From positions 1,612,001 to 1,676,000 of the forward strand of contig CAWJNV010000001.1 in assembly GCA_963844325.1 (NCBI GenBank): 64,000 bases of DNA. Reading direction: 5' to 3'. Positions 27,132-34,519 of the stretch are shown piece by piece. Both the position numbers and the translations under genes were made by a program. The notes under the pieces were generated by a model, which saw only the letters and a program-made list of their open reading frames with translations, had not been told where the DNA came from and ran no database searches. Each line of letters begins with the position of its first letter. Positions within the stretch are counted from its first letter, which is position 1. The DNA is from CADCTQ01 sp963844325. GTDB taxonomy: Bacteria; Bacteroidota; Bacteroidia; Cytophagales; 172606-1.

Positions 27132-27327
27132 TCATCCCCCTACCCCCTTCGCTCACGCACAGACAGCCGCACAAGGGGGACCGCGTACCCAAACTAAGCT
27201 TACAAGTTAATTTGGCTGACTTCATCTAAGCTGGTTACTTTACAAATTCACTTAAAACGCGAAAGGTCGTGTACGCGGTCCCCCTTGTGCGGCTGTCTGT
27301 GCGTGAGCGAAGGGGGTAGGGGGATGA
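27132..27327. repeat. inverted repeat with perfect 57-bp arms
   Basis: The arms 27132-27188 and 27271-27327 are exact reverse complements over 57 bp. Each inner end carries CCGCGTAC or its complement, facing an 82-bp AT-rich centre unlike the GC-rich surroundings. Diverged copies of the same arm occur at 27840-27894 and 27970-28018 on the other side of the DUF559 gene. Confidence 0.9.
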
Positions 27328-27352
27328 CGTCGCGTATACAAAGTTTATGCTT

Positions 27353-27736
27353 TTACCGGCCGCTTCGCCTTTTTTCTTCTATCCATTCTACCAATAATTC
27401 CCGTACCCGGTTCAGTTGGTCTTTCACCTGCTGGTCCGTAAACCGCAATACTGTAAAACCCAACTCCTGCAACCGCTTGTCTTTTTGCTCGTCGCGTTGC
27501 ACATTCTCTTCCCACTCGTGCGTAACACCATCCACCTCAATAACAAGCTTCAGTTGTTTACACAAGAAATCAGCAATATATCCATCAACAGGACGCTGCC
27601 TTAAAAAAGAGTAGCCAAGTAATTGCCCTTTACGTAGTACTTCGCACCAAAGGCGAATTTCAGCGGCAGTGCTGTTGTTACGCAATTGCTGGGCCAGTGG
27701 CCGTAGCTCTTTGTTGTAGGAATGGTTGGAGGGCAT
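27353..27736 (-). CDS. DUF559 endonuclease-like protein
   Basis: A 127-residue protein of the DUF559 family, which has the very-short-patch-repair/restriction-endonuclease fold. Visible family features are LWCEVLRKGQLLGYSFLRQRPVDGYIADFLC, then LVIEVDGVTHE with a catalytic-type Glu/Asp pair, and a C-terminal LGFTVLRFTDQQV. The biochemical role is unproven for most members; nicking or mobile-element linked functions have been suggested. The start at 27736 (MPSNHSYNKELRPLA) was preferred over upstream Met codons because the longer frame runs through repeat DNA. It is flanked on both sides by copies of one palindromic element, an arrangement discussed in the findings. Confidence 0.82.
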   Translation of the reverse strand: MPSNHSYNKELRPLAQQLRNNSTAAEIRLWCEVLRKGQLLGYSFLRQRPVDGYIADFLCKQLKLVIEVDGVTHEWEENVQRDEQKDKRLQELGFTVLRFTDQQVKDQLNRVRELLVEWIEEKRRSGR

Positions 27737-27839
27737 AAGTGTAGGGTGCTGGTATGACACAGGCACTTCGCTTATATTCCCAAATGGCCTGAGGGAGTAA
27801 GTGGGGGATGGACCTTGTTGAATGAGGGAACAAAAACTC

Positions 27840-28018
27840 ATCCCCCTGCCCCCTTCCCCTACCCACGAGCAGCCGCACAAGGGGGACCCCGTACCCACCG
27901 GTGCCGGAGCAAGGTGTATTCGCGTTCGATGGGCACGTGTTACTGCCTTGTAAAGGCCAGTCCGATAGCAGTCCCCTTTCGCTTGCGCACGAGCAGCGGC
28001 ACAGGGGGACCCGCGTAC
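27840..28018. repeat. two diverged direct copies of the 27132-27327 arm
   Basis: Copy one (27840-27894) and copy two (about 27970-28018) both follow the order ccccct, cgagcagc, gcaca-agggggac, then CCCCGTAC (27887-27894) or CCGCGTAC (28011-28018). They point the same way as the left arm of 27132-27327. The gap between them shows no gene. Confidence 0.7.
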
Positions 28019-28057
28019 AGGGCCGTGTCGGTTTATGGTCAGGCAGCGTATTCTTCC

Positions 28058-28065
28058 TACCTTTA
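28058..28065 (+). promoter_or_regulatory. candidate -7 box of purM, leaderless spacing
   Basis: TACCTTTA, identical to the box before xerD, lies 4 bases from the purM ATG. A TTTA some 22 bases upstream could serve as a -33 element. Confidence 0.42.
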
Positions 28066-28069
28066 CCGC

Positions 28070-29233
28070 ATGCAAGAGCGGTACATGCAACGCGGCGTGT
28101 CAGCGTCCAAAGAAGACGTGCACCAGGCCATCCAACACCTCGACAAGGGCCTTTTTCCCAAAGCTTTCTGCAAGATCGTGCCCGACCTGCTGGGCGGCGA
28201 CCCCGACTACTGCAACATCATGCACGCCGACGGGGCCGGCACCAAGTCGTCGCTGGCCTACCTGTACTGGCGCGAAACCGGTGACCTCTCCGTCTGGAAA
28301 GGCATTGCCCAGGACGCCGTGGTGATGAACGTGGACGACCTGCTCTGCGTGGGCGTGACCGACCGCATCCTGCTTTCTTCTACCATCGGCCGCAACAAAG
28401 GACTCATTCCGGGCGAAGTGGTGGCGGCCCTCATCAACGGCACCGAGGAGGTGTTGCAAATGCTGCGCGACCACGGCGTGGGCATCTACAGCACGGGCGG
28501 CGAAACCGCCGACGTGGGCGACCTCGTCCGCACCGTAATCGTGGACAGCACCGTGACGGCCCGCCTCCGCCGCGACGAGGTGATCAGCAACGACCGCATC
28601 GCCCCGGGCGACGTGATCGTGGGGCTGGCTTCGTTCGGGCAGGCTACCTACGAAACCCAGTACAACGGCGGCATGGGCAGCAACGGCCTTACCTCGGCCC
28701 GCCACGACGTGTTCGGCCGCATCCTGGCCCAGAAGTACCCCGAAAGCTTTGACCCGGCCCTGCCCGAAAACCTGGTGTACGCCGGCACCCGCCACCTTAC
28801 CGACGTGTTGCCCGGCCTGCCCGTGGACGTGGGTAGACTCGTGCTGTCGCCCACCCGTACGTACGCCCCCATCGTGAAGGAAGTGCTGCAAACCCTGCGG
28901 CCGCAGGTGCACGGCATGGTGCATTGCAGCGGCGGCGCCCAAACCAAGGTGCTGCACTTCGTCGGGAACGTGCACGTGATCAAAGACAACCTCTTCCCGG
29001 TGCCGCCGCTGTTCGGGATGATCCAGACGGAAAGCGCCACCCCATGGGCGGAAATGTACAAGGTATTCAACATGGGCCACCGATTCGAGTTCTACGTGCC
29101 CGAAAACGTTGCGGCGCAAATCGTTGCCATTTCCCAGGGTTTCGGCGTGGAAGCCCGAGTGGTGGGCCGCGTGGAGGCCGCCGCGGACCGCAGTCTCACC
29201 ATCCGGAGCGAACACGGTACTTTTACCTATTGA
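28070..29233 (+). CDS. purM: phosphoribosylformylglycinamidine cyclo-ligase (AIR synthase), Bacteroidota type
   Basis: The enzyme closes FGAM to aminoimidazole ribotide with ATP in purine synthesis. The 387-residue product follows the divergent Bacteroidota PurM type. The N-terminal ATP/FGAM domain contains NIMHADGAGTKSSLAYLYW, KGIAQDAVVMNVDDLLCVG, and STGGETADVGDLVRT. The C-terminal AIRS_C domain contains VHGMVHCSGGAQTKVL and FNMGHRFEFYV. The start at 28070 (MQERYMQRGVSASKEDV) matches my recollection of family N-termini; the frame remains open upstream through repeat DNA but that part is not protein-like. It is monocistronic. Confidence 0.93.
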   Translation: MQERYMQRGVSASKEDVHQAIQHLDKGLFPKAFCKIVPDLLGGDPDYCNIMHADGAGTKSSLAYLYWRETGDLSVWKGIAQDAVVMNVDDLLCVGVTDRILLSSTIGRNKGLIPGEVVAALINGTEEVLQMLRDHGVGIYSTGGETADVGDLVRTVIVDSTVTARLRRDEVISNDRIAPGDVIVGLASFGQATYETQYNGGMGSNGLTSARHDVFGRILAQKYPESFDPALPENLVYAGTRHLTDVLPGLPVDVGRLVLSPTRTYAPIVKEVLQTLRPQVHGMVHCSGGAQTKVLHFVGNVHVIKDNLFPVPPLFGMIQTESATPWAEMYKVFNMGHRFEFYVPENVAAQIVAISQGFGVEARVVGRVEAAADRSLTIRSEHGTFTY

Positions 29234-29419
29234 GCCGCGGGCCCGGCGCGACAAAAGCCGAACCCTAATTTTTTTTATGCGTAAGTAATACAACCTCAAA
29301 CGGGGTGGCTTCCTGGCTGATTTATGCGAAAGGGAAGCCGGTTTGCGGGCACTGCTATTCTCCGGCCGGAAGCGGGGAATGGGTCGTGGGCCGCGGGGGG
29401 CAGAATTTGTGTATGACTT

Positions 29420-29731
29420 ATGACTCGTGTGCTGGACCTCAAAAATTACGACAAGGTTTTGTCGGCATTTCACCGCCTTTGTGAGGCAATGCCCACCCTC
29501 ATTGAACAGTCGGGATTGAAACACCGGCAGATCTACGAACACCCGGCGCTGAAGGCTTCCCAGATCAAAATGGGCAAGGACACTTTTTACCGGCGCCTCA
29601 ACACCAACCAGTGGACGCCCGAAGAACTTTCGGCCATCCTGCCCATGGTGATCGAAGGCATCAAAAAAAACAACAAAGACTTTTACCGCGAGTTTAAAAT
29701 GACCCTGAACGAGTCGGCCATTGAGAATTGA
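29420..29731 (+). CDS. hypothetical DNA-binding-like small protein
   Basis: A 103-residue cytoplasmic protein with mostly helical, polar composition. The stretch LIEQSGLKHRQIYEHP followed by GKDTFYRRLNTNQWTPEEL resembles a helix-turn-helix layout like small Xre-type regulators, but no family is recognised with confidence. The GTG or ATG start is not in doubt here because the frame opens at ATG 29420. It is followed by two palindromic elements and sits alone. A regulatory role is inference only. Confidence 0.55.
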   Translation: MTRVLDLKNYDKVLSAFHRLCEAMPTLIEQSGLKHRQIYEHPALKASQIKMGKDTFYRRLNTNQWTPEELSAILPMVIEGIKKNNKDFYREFKMTLNESAIEN

Positions 29732-29748
29732 GACATTAGACAGTAGAT

Positions 29749-29873
29749 GAATTGACAAGGAGGGTTGTATGGCTGTATGGTTGATTGTTGGGCTTACGCA
29801 CGTCTACTTACAATCTGACTGCCAACCATATAGCCATACAACCATACCGCCATACAACCTTCCTTGTCAATTC
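29749..29873. repeat. palindrome of gttgtatggctg words with CTTACGCA turn
   Basis: The left arm starts gaattgacaagg (29749) and the right arm ends with its complement (29873). Both contain repeated gtatgg/ccatac words. The turn has CTTACGCA at 29793-29800, the reverse of the TGCGTAAG core. A close relative lies at 30727-30828. Confidence 0.8.
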
Positions 29874-29875
29874 AA

Positions 29876-29975
29876 GTAGACGTTAGACAGGAGACAAATG
29901 CGCGTAGTGTATTCTCCGGCCTCAAGTCTAACGTGTCCCGTCTACTATCTCCCGTCTACTATCTCCCGTCTCTCC
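29876..29975. repeat. partial palindrome of gtagacgggag words
   Basis: Left words gtagacgttagacaggagac pair loosely with right-hand repeats of cccgtctactatct. The centre holds TGCGCGTAG at 29899-29907. It ends at the stop codon of the methyltransferase gene. Confidence 0.55.
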
Positions 29976-30686
29976 CTACTGCCAGGCTACTACCTGCCAG
30001 CGGAAGGCCCAGGCCCAGCGGATGGACACGTTGCGCCAGCCGGCTTCGGCCAGGATCGCCGCCAGTTCCCGCCGCCGGAAGGCCCGCCACACCGACAGCT
30101 TCGCGTCATTCTTCACCAGGTACGATTTGGAAAACCACCGGGTGAGCCACGAGATGGAGTGGTACGCCAGCCAGTGCCGGTGCAGGTCGTTGATCACCAG
30201 TCCCACCCGGGCCTGCGCTTTCAGTTGCCGGAAGAGTTGCACCAGTTCCCCGTCGCGGAAGTGGTGGCAGAACAAGGTGCAGGTCACAATGTCGTAGGCC
30301 TGCGCGGCAAACTGCGGGGAAAAGATGTCCTCGCAGCGGTATTCGATTTCGGGAAAGCGGGCCGTGTTGTCTTTGGCGTACGAAATGATGTACTCGTTGG
30401 CATCTACGCCGGTAAACCGGGTTTCCAGCCGCCTTTTCCGGGCCCAGCCCGCCATAAGTTCGAGCATGTCGCCGCCGCCGCACCCCAGGTCGGCAATGCG
30501 CAGAGGACCCGGGGGAACGTTGCGGCCCGCCGTACGCAAAAGCCGGTCCAGGCCGCGCAGCGTGACCGCGTTGCCGCCCAGCCAGTGGTTGATGAATTTG
30601 AGTTCGCGGAGGGTCTGCGCCATGTCCTCGCCGCCTAAGGTCAGCTCGTCCATGATTTCCGCCTGCGTGCTTCTGTGCTCGAACAT
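29976..30686 (-). CDS. class I SAM-dependent methyltransferase of the type III PKS cluster
   Basis: A 236-residue Rossmann-fold methyltransferase. Motif I IADLGCGGGDMLELM binds S-adenosylmethionine, GVDANEYIISYAKDN carries the acidic ribose contact, and DIVTCTLFCHHF is the post-II region. It lies downstream of the type III polyketide synthase on the same strand, separated by 174 bases that include a palindrome. By analogy with the srs genes of actinobacteria, it probably O- or C-methylates a polyketide-derived phenol. A housekeeping role such as quinone methylation is the alternative. The start at 30686 gives a plausible helical N-terminus. Confidence 0.82.
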   Translation of the reverse strand: MFEHRSTQAEIMDELTLGGEDMAQTLRELKFINHWLGGNAVTLRGLDRLLRTAGRNVPPGPLRIADLGCGGGDMLELMAGWARKRRLETRFTGVDANEYIISYAKDNTARFPEIEYRCEDIFSPQFAAQAYDIVTCTLFCHHFRDGELVQLFRQLKAQARVGLVINDLHRHWLAYHSISWLTRWFSKSYLVKNDAKLSVWRAFRRRELAAILAEAGWRNVSIRWAWAFRWQVVAWQ

Positions 30687-30726
30687 GTTTGGTATTGGGT
30701 AGTGAGTATTTGGTATTTGAATCTAA

Positions 30727-30828
30727 AAAGAAGGTTATATGGCTGTATGGCTGATTGCTGGGCTTACGCATGACTGCTTAGCTAGTTGGTCACCAGCCAT
30801 ATAACCATTCAGCCATACAACCTTCTTT
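30727..30828. repeat. palindrome of ggttatatggctg words with CTTACGCA turn
   Basis: The left arm 30727-30761 pairs with the right arm ending at 30828. The turn contains CTTACGCA at 30763-30770. It is the same arm type as 29749-29873 and lies between two genes of the polyketide cluster. Confidence 0.8.
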
Positions 30829-30860
30829 GTCAATTCAGGTATTGAGTAGGGCGCACCTCA

Positions 30861-31973
30861 TCAGTCGCCGTGCCAGACTTGCAGCAGCATGGATTCGAGG
30901 GTGAGGCCGGGGCCGAAGGCGAAGCTGAGAATGCTTTTGCCGGCATCGCCCACCCGCAGGTCGTTCCAGAGGGCTTTGAGCACGAACAGCACCGTGGGTG
31001 ACGACATGTTGCCGTACTCCCTGAGCACGTGGTACGCGTAGCGGTTGTCTTCCCGTTGCAGGCCCAGTTGTTCCTCGATCACTTCCAGGATGCGCCGGCC
31101 GCCCGGGTGAATAGCAAACAGCGGAATGTCGGCAATGCGCATCTTCAGCCGCTTGAGCAGCTTGTCGGTCAGCTGGCGGATGCCGTTTTTGATCAGGTCG
31201 GGGATGTACGAAGAAAGCGTCATTTCGAAGCCGAAGTTCGAAATGTCCCAGGCCATGTCTTTTTTGCCGGCCAGGGCCAGGTCGCAGTAGAACGACTCCA
31301 TGCTGGCCGAGATGGCCGGTCCGGGCCGTCCCTGCACAATGACGGCCGCCGCCCCGTCGGCAAACAGCGAGTTGGCCAGCAGGTGGTCTTCCGATTTCTT
31401 CTTCTGGAAGTGAATGGTGCAGAGTTCCACGCAGACCACCAGCACCGAGGCGTCGGGGTTGCCCCGGCAGATGGCGTCGGCCGCCTTGAGGCCGTTGAAC
31501 GCCCCGTAGCAGCCCATGAAGTTGATGGCCGTTCGCTGCACACTTGTAGGCAGGTTGAGCTTTTCGACCAGTTCAATGTCGATGCCCGGGGCGTACATGC
31601 CCGTGCAACTGACCGTAATCAGGTGCGTCACCCGCGAGAACTGGAAGCTCGGGTACGCAGCGGCGCAGTTGCGGGCTGCCTCCACGCAGAGGGGCAGGGC
31701 GTGTTGCCGGTACAGGGCCATGCGCTGGTCGATGGCCGGAAAAGGTTCCAGGTCAGGGGTGTTGGGGTAAAAGGTGAATTCGCCGAGGGGTTTGGTGTAG
31801 TCTTCGAGCACCGTGTGCCGGTGTTGAATGCCCGTAGTGCGGTAGAGGGCGCTGAGTTTGCGTTTTTCCCGCGGGTCCAGTTGCGTCGCCTCGGCCATAA
31901 ACTGGGCGATTTCCATTTGCGATATCCGATAGGGAGGGATGGCGGTGCCAATCGCATTGATATAACTCTTCAT
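30861..31973 (-). CDS. type III polyketide synthase (chalcone/alkylresorcinol synthase family)
   Basis: A 370-residue homodimeric ketosynthase that extends an acyl-CoA starter with malonyl-CoA. The triad is visible: Cys155 in NFMGCYGAFN, His289 in AIHPGGRRI, and Asn322 in EYGNMSSP. The C-terminal GFGPGLT-like loop is present as FGPGLTLES. Bacterial homologues make alkylresorcinols, alkylpyrones or phloroglucinols; product length cannot be judged here. The next gene on the strand is a methyltransferase. A UbiA prenyltransferase starts divergently 87 bases away and a FAD oxidoreductase lies beyond it, together suggesting a modified phenolic lipid. Confidence 0.9.
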   Translation of the reverse strand: MKSYINAIGTAIPPYRISQMEIAQFMAEATQLDPREKRKLSALYRTTGIQHRHTVLEDYTKPLGEFTFYPNTPDLEPFPAIDQRMALYRQHALPLCVEAARNCAAAYPSFQFSRVTHLITVSCTGMYAPGIDIELVEKLNLPTSVQRTAINFMGCYGAFNGLKAADAICRGNPDASVLVVCVELCTIHFQKKKSEDHLLANSLFADGAAAVIVQGRPGPAISASMESFYCDLALAGKKDMAWDISNFGFEMTLSSYIPDLIKNGIRQLTDKLLKRLKMRIADIPLFAIHPGGRRILEVIEEQLGLQREDNRYAYHVLREYGNMSSPTVLFVLKALWNDLRVGDAGKSILSFAFGPGLTLESMLLQVWHGD

Positions 31974-32060
31974 CTAAATACCTGATCTGTCAGTGGTTTT
32001 ATTCAAAATCCGCCAAAATTTTTCTATACTTACGAAAAAAGTCAGCGCTTTACTTCTCGC

Positions 32061-32930
32061 ATGCTTCAGACTTCTACGTGGCTGCATTTACGCATTCCGT
32101 TCTCCTTTTTCCTGCTGCCGGTGTCCCTTTTTGCCCTGGCCCTCTCTCCGGCGCCGGTACTTTGGCGAACGGGGCTGGCCTTTTTTATCACGCATTTTTT
32201 ACTCTACCCGGCCAGCAACGGCTTCAACAGCTACTACGACAAAGACGAAGACAGCATCGGGGGTCTGGAAAAACCTCCCCCCGTACAGAGAGAACTGCTT
32301 TTTGTGTCATTAGTTTTGGATGCCGCCGCATTACTGCTGGGTATCTTTTTAGGCTGGCCCTTTGTAGCCGGGCTATTCGTATACGGATTGATCTCGAAAA
32401 TGTATAGCCACGAAGGGGTCCGGCTGAAAAAATATCCCGTAGTCAGCTGGCTGCTGGCCAGTATTTTCCAGGGGGCCTGGACGTTCCTGATGGTCTACCA
32501 GGCCATCAACGAGATGCCGGTGGCGGAGGTGCTGCAACCCAAAGTCCTGTGGGGCGCCGTCCTTACCACGCTGCTGCTGATGGGCTTTTACCCCATGACC
32601 CAGATTTACCAGCACGCCGAAGACGCCCGCCGCGGCGACCTGACCATCAGCCGCCTGCTGGGCATCCGGGGCACGTTCGTATTTACTTTCCTGGTGTTTG
32701 CGGTGGCTTTCGGCGGGTTCTTCGTCTTTTTCTACCAGTTCTATTCGCTCCGGTTCTTCTGGCTGCTGATGGCCTGCCTGGCCCCGGCCATCCTCTTCTT
32801 CGGCTGGTGGTACGCCAAGGCCCGGCGCGAAGAAACCGCCGCCGACTTTCACCGCGCCATGCGCCTCAATCTCCTCTCCGCCCTGGGCACCAACCTGTTT
32901 TTCATCATGCTCGGGCTGCTGAAGGGGTAA
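32061..32930 (+). CDS. UbiA-family prenyltransferase
   Basis: A 289-residue membrane enzyme with about eight hydrophobic helices. It should transfer a polyprenyl group from its diphosphate to an aromatic or other acceptor. The first metal-binding motif is NSYYDKDED (Asn56, Asp60, Asp64) and the second is EDARRGD (Asp188, Asp193), both essential in UbiA enzymes. The divergent position opposite a type III PKS suggests the acceptor is the polyketide phenol, although menaquinone or heme-type substrates are possible. The start is ATG 32061. A palindrome with near-perfect 39-bp arms follows. Confidence 0.87.
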   Translation: MLQTSTWLHLRIPFSFFLLPVSLFALALSPAPVLWRTGLAFFITHFLLYPASNGFNSYYDKDEDSIGGLEKPPPVQRELLFVSLVLDAAALLLGIFLGWPFVAGLFVYGLISKMYSHEGVRLKKYPVVSWLLASIFQGAWTFLMVYQAINEMPVAEVLQPKVLWGAVLTTLLLMGFYPMTQIYQHAEDARRGDLTISRLLGIRGTFVFTFLVFAVAFGGFFVFFYQFYSLRFFWLLMACLAPAILFFGWWYAKARREETAADFHRAMRLNLLSALGTNLFFIMLGLLKG

Positions 32931-32947
32931 GCGTGATGAAGAAAAAA

Positions 32948-33047
32948 GGAATGTCGAATATCGAACAAGGAATGTTGAATGATGAAGGAAGAGGACGCGT
33001 ACAACTCCTTCATTATTCGACATTCCTTGTTCGATATTCGACATTCC
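32948..33047. repeat. palindrome of ggaatgtcgaatatcg words with ACGCGTAC turn
   Basis: The left arm 32948-32988 pairs with the right arm 33009-33047 with two or so mismatches over 39 bp. ACGCGTAC lies at 32995-33002 in the short turn. It separates the convergent UbiA and oxidoreductase genes. Confidence 0.85.
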
Positions 33048-33143
33048 GATAAACCAAACCTTGATTATCAGTTCTGTAAGAAACAAGGTTCCCCACCTAA
33101 GTCTCCTTCTCGATCCCTCCGGTCTCCCGTCTCCAGTCTCCTT

Positions 33144-34265
33144 TCAAAACGGTTTTCCGTGCGTCTGCCTCACTACGTAGCGGGCGGCGGGCTTTACGGA
33201 GCGGATGAGGCGCAGGGCCAGGGAGGTGACGCTTTCGTTGCCGAACAGGCTTTGGATGTGGCGGCCCATCCAGAGGCGGCGGGCAAATACCTGCTGCCAC
33301 TGCCGGGCGTAGGTTTCTTCGAGCCAGGCGCGGCTGCGGCCCTCCCGGTGGTATTCGATGACGAGTTCCGAGAGGATTTTGGCCGAGTGGATGGCCATTG
33401 CCATGCCGTTGCCGCACAGGGGCGTGATCAGACCGGCCGTGTCGCCCGACATCAGGATGCCGCCCTCCACGGCTTTTTTGGGGGCGAAGGACACTTCGTT
33501 GATCACCTCCGGCTTTTCGTGCAGAAATTCCATGTCGCGGCGCAGGTCGCGCATGAACGGGTTACGGTACAGCGTGTTTTCTTCCAACGCCTCCAGCGTG
33601 CCGTACTTTTTGAGATTGTCGCGGGTGGTCAGGTAGCACACGTTGCAGGCGTCGTCTTCGATGGCGCACACGCCGCAGTAGCCGTCGCGGAAGTTGTGCA
33701 GGGCAATCAGGTCTTTGGGAAACTGCGCCCGTACGTGGTACTTCACGCCCAGGTACGGCGACCGGTGCCGGATGAACGCCCGGTCGAGCTGCTTGTCCAT
33801 TTTGGACCGCTTCCCGAACGCCCCGATCACCAGGGAACCGCCTACCGTGGTGCCGTCCGACAGGGTGATCTCGAAGCCATCCGCCCCGTCGGGCCGGACG
33901 TCCTCGGCACTTTTGCCCGTGAGGGCCACCACGCCGGCCGCCGTCGCCAGGTTGAACAGGTGGTGATCGAAGCGGTAGCGGCTCAGGCCGAAGCCGCCCA
34001 GGTCGAGCGGCATGGCGAGGGTGGCGCGGCCGTCGGGGGCGGTTACTTGCAGGCGGGTAATGCACGACGCCCCCAGTTCGAGCGGGTCAATGCCCAGGGT
34101 GTGCAGGAAAGGCAGGGTTTCGTTGGAAATGTACTCCCCGCACACCCGGTGAAAAGGATACTGTTTTTTCTCGATCAGCAGTACCGCCAGGCCGGCCCGG
34201 CCCAGCCCAATGGCGTTGACCAGCCCTGCCAACCCGCCCCCGATGATTACTACGTCGTACCTCAT
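33144..34265 (-). CDS. NAD(P)/FAD-dependent oxidoreductase (geranylgeranyl-reductase/hydroxylase-like)
   Basis: A 373-residue flavoprotein with an N-terminal GGGLAG dinucleotide-binding motif (residues 9-14) and an early Cys-Gly-Glu-Tyr stretch (CGEYIS). The later GDTAGLITPLCGNGMAMAIHSA segment is the second FAD contact of this superfamily. Members hydroxylate aromatics or reduce prenyl chains. In this cluster it may oxidise the polyketide phenol to a quinone, as SrsC does, or saturate the prenyl group added by UbiA. The start at 34265 (MRYDVVIIGGG) is clear. Palindromes flank both ends. Confidence 0.85.
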   Translation of the reverse strand: MRYDVVIIGGGLAGLVNAIGLGRAGLAVLLIEKKQYPFHRVCGEYISNETLPFLHTLGIDPLELGASCITRLQVTAPDGRATLAMPLDLGGFGLSRYRFDHHLFNLATAAGVVALTGKSAEDVRPDGADGFEITLSDGTTVGGSLVIGAFGKRSKMDKQLDRAFIRHRSPYLGVKYHVRAQFPKDLIALHNFRDGYCGVCAIEDDACNVCYLTTRDNLKKYGTLEALEENTLYRNPFMRDLRRDMEFLHEKPEVINEVSFAPKKAVEGGILMSGDTAGLITPLCGNGMAMAIHSAKILSELVIEYHREGRSRAWLEETYARQWQQVFARRLWMGRHIQSLFGNESVTSLALRLIRSVKPAARYVVRQTHGKPF

Positions 34266-34285
34266 ATTTAAGACATTAGATGTTA

Positions 34286-34414
34286 GACGGGGGACATTGG
34301 TCATTGGTCAGTAGTCATTGGACATTGGTCATTGGGTGTGCGTAAGTCACCCTACGCGTTTGACCATTGACTAATGTACCAATGACTATTGACCAATGAC
34401 CAATGTCCCCCGTC
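34286..34414. repeat. long palindrome of acattggtc words with TGCGTAAGT turn
   Basis: Arms of about 48 bp starting gacgggggacattggtc (34286) pair with their complement ending at 34414 with only a few mismatches. TGCGTAAGT lies at 34339-34347, and a second ACGCG follows in the turn. This is the best-paired copy of the cattggtc type. Confidence 0.88.
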
Positions 34415-34496
34415 TCATCCTACTTCCCTCTAACTCCACAAGGGCCCCCGGTGTTTGATTTAACATAGGCTTAACATCCCCCTGCCGAAGTCTCGC

Positions 34497-34504
34497 TAAC
34501 TTTG
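34497..34504 (+). promoter_or_regulatory. -7 box of the phosphate transporter gene
   Basis: TAACTTTG is a perfect TAnnTTTG match 15 bases before the ATG at 34520. No good -33 TTTG lies at the expected distance. Confidence 0.5.
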
Positions 34505-34519
34505 GATTAAAATAAAATT

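Noticed and set aside
27737..28069. Upstream extension of the DUF559 and purM frames through the repeat copies
   Set aside because: The added residues are Pro/Arg/Gly-rich repeat translations and the family N-termini match the shorter starts.
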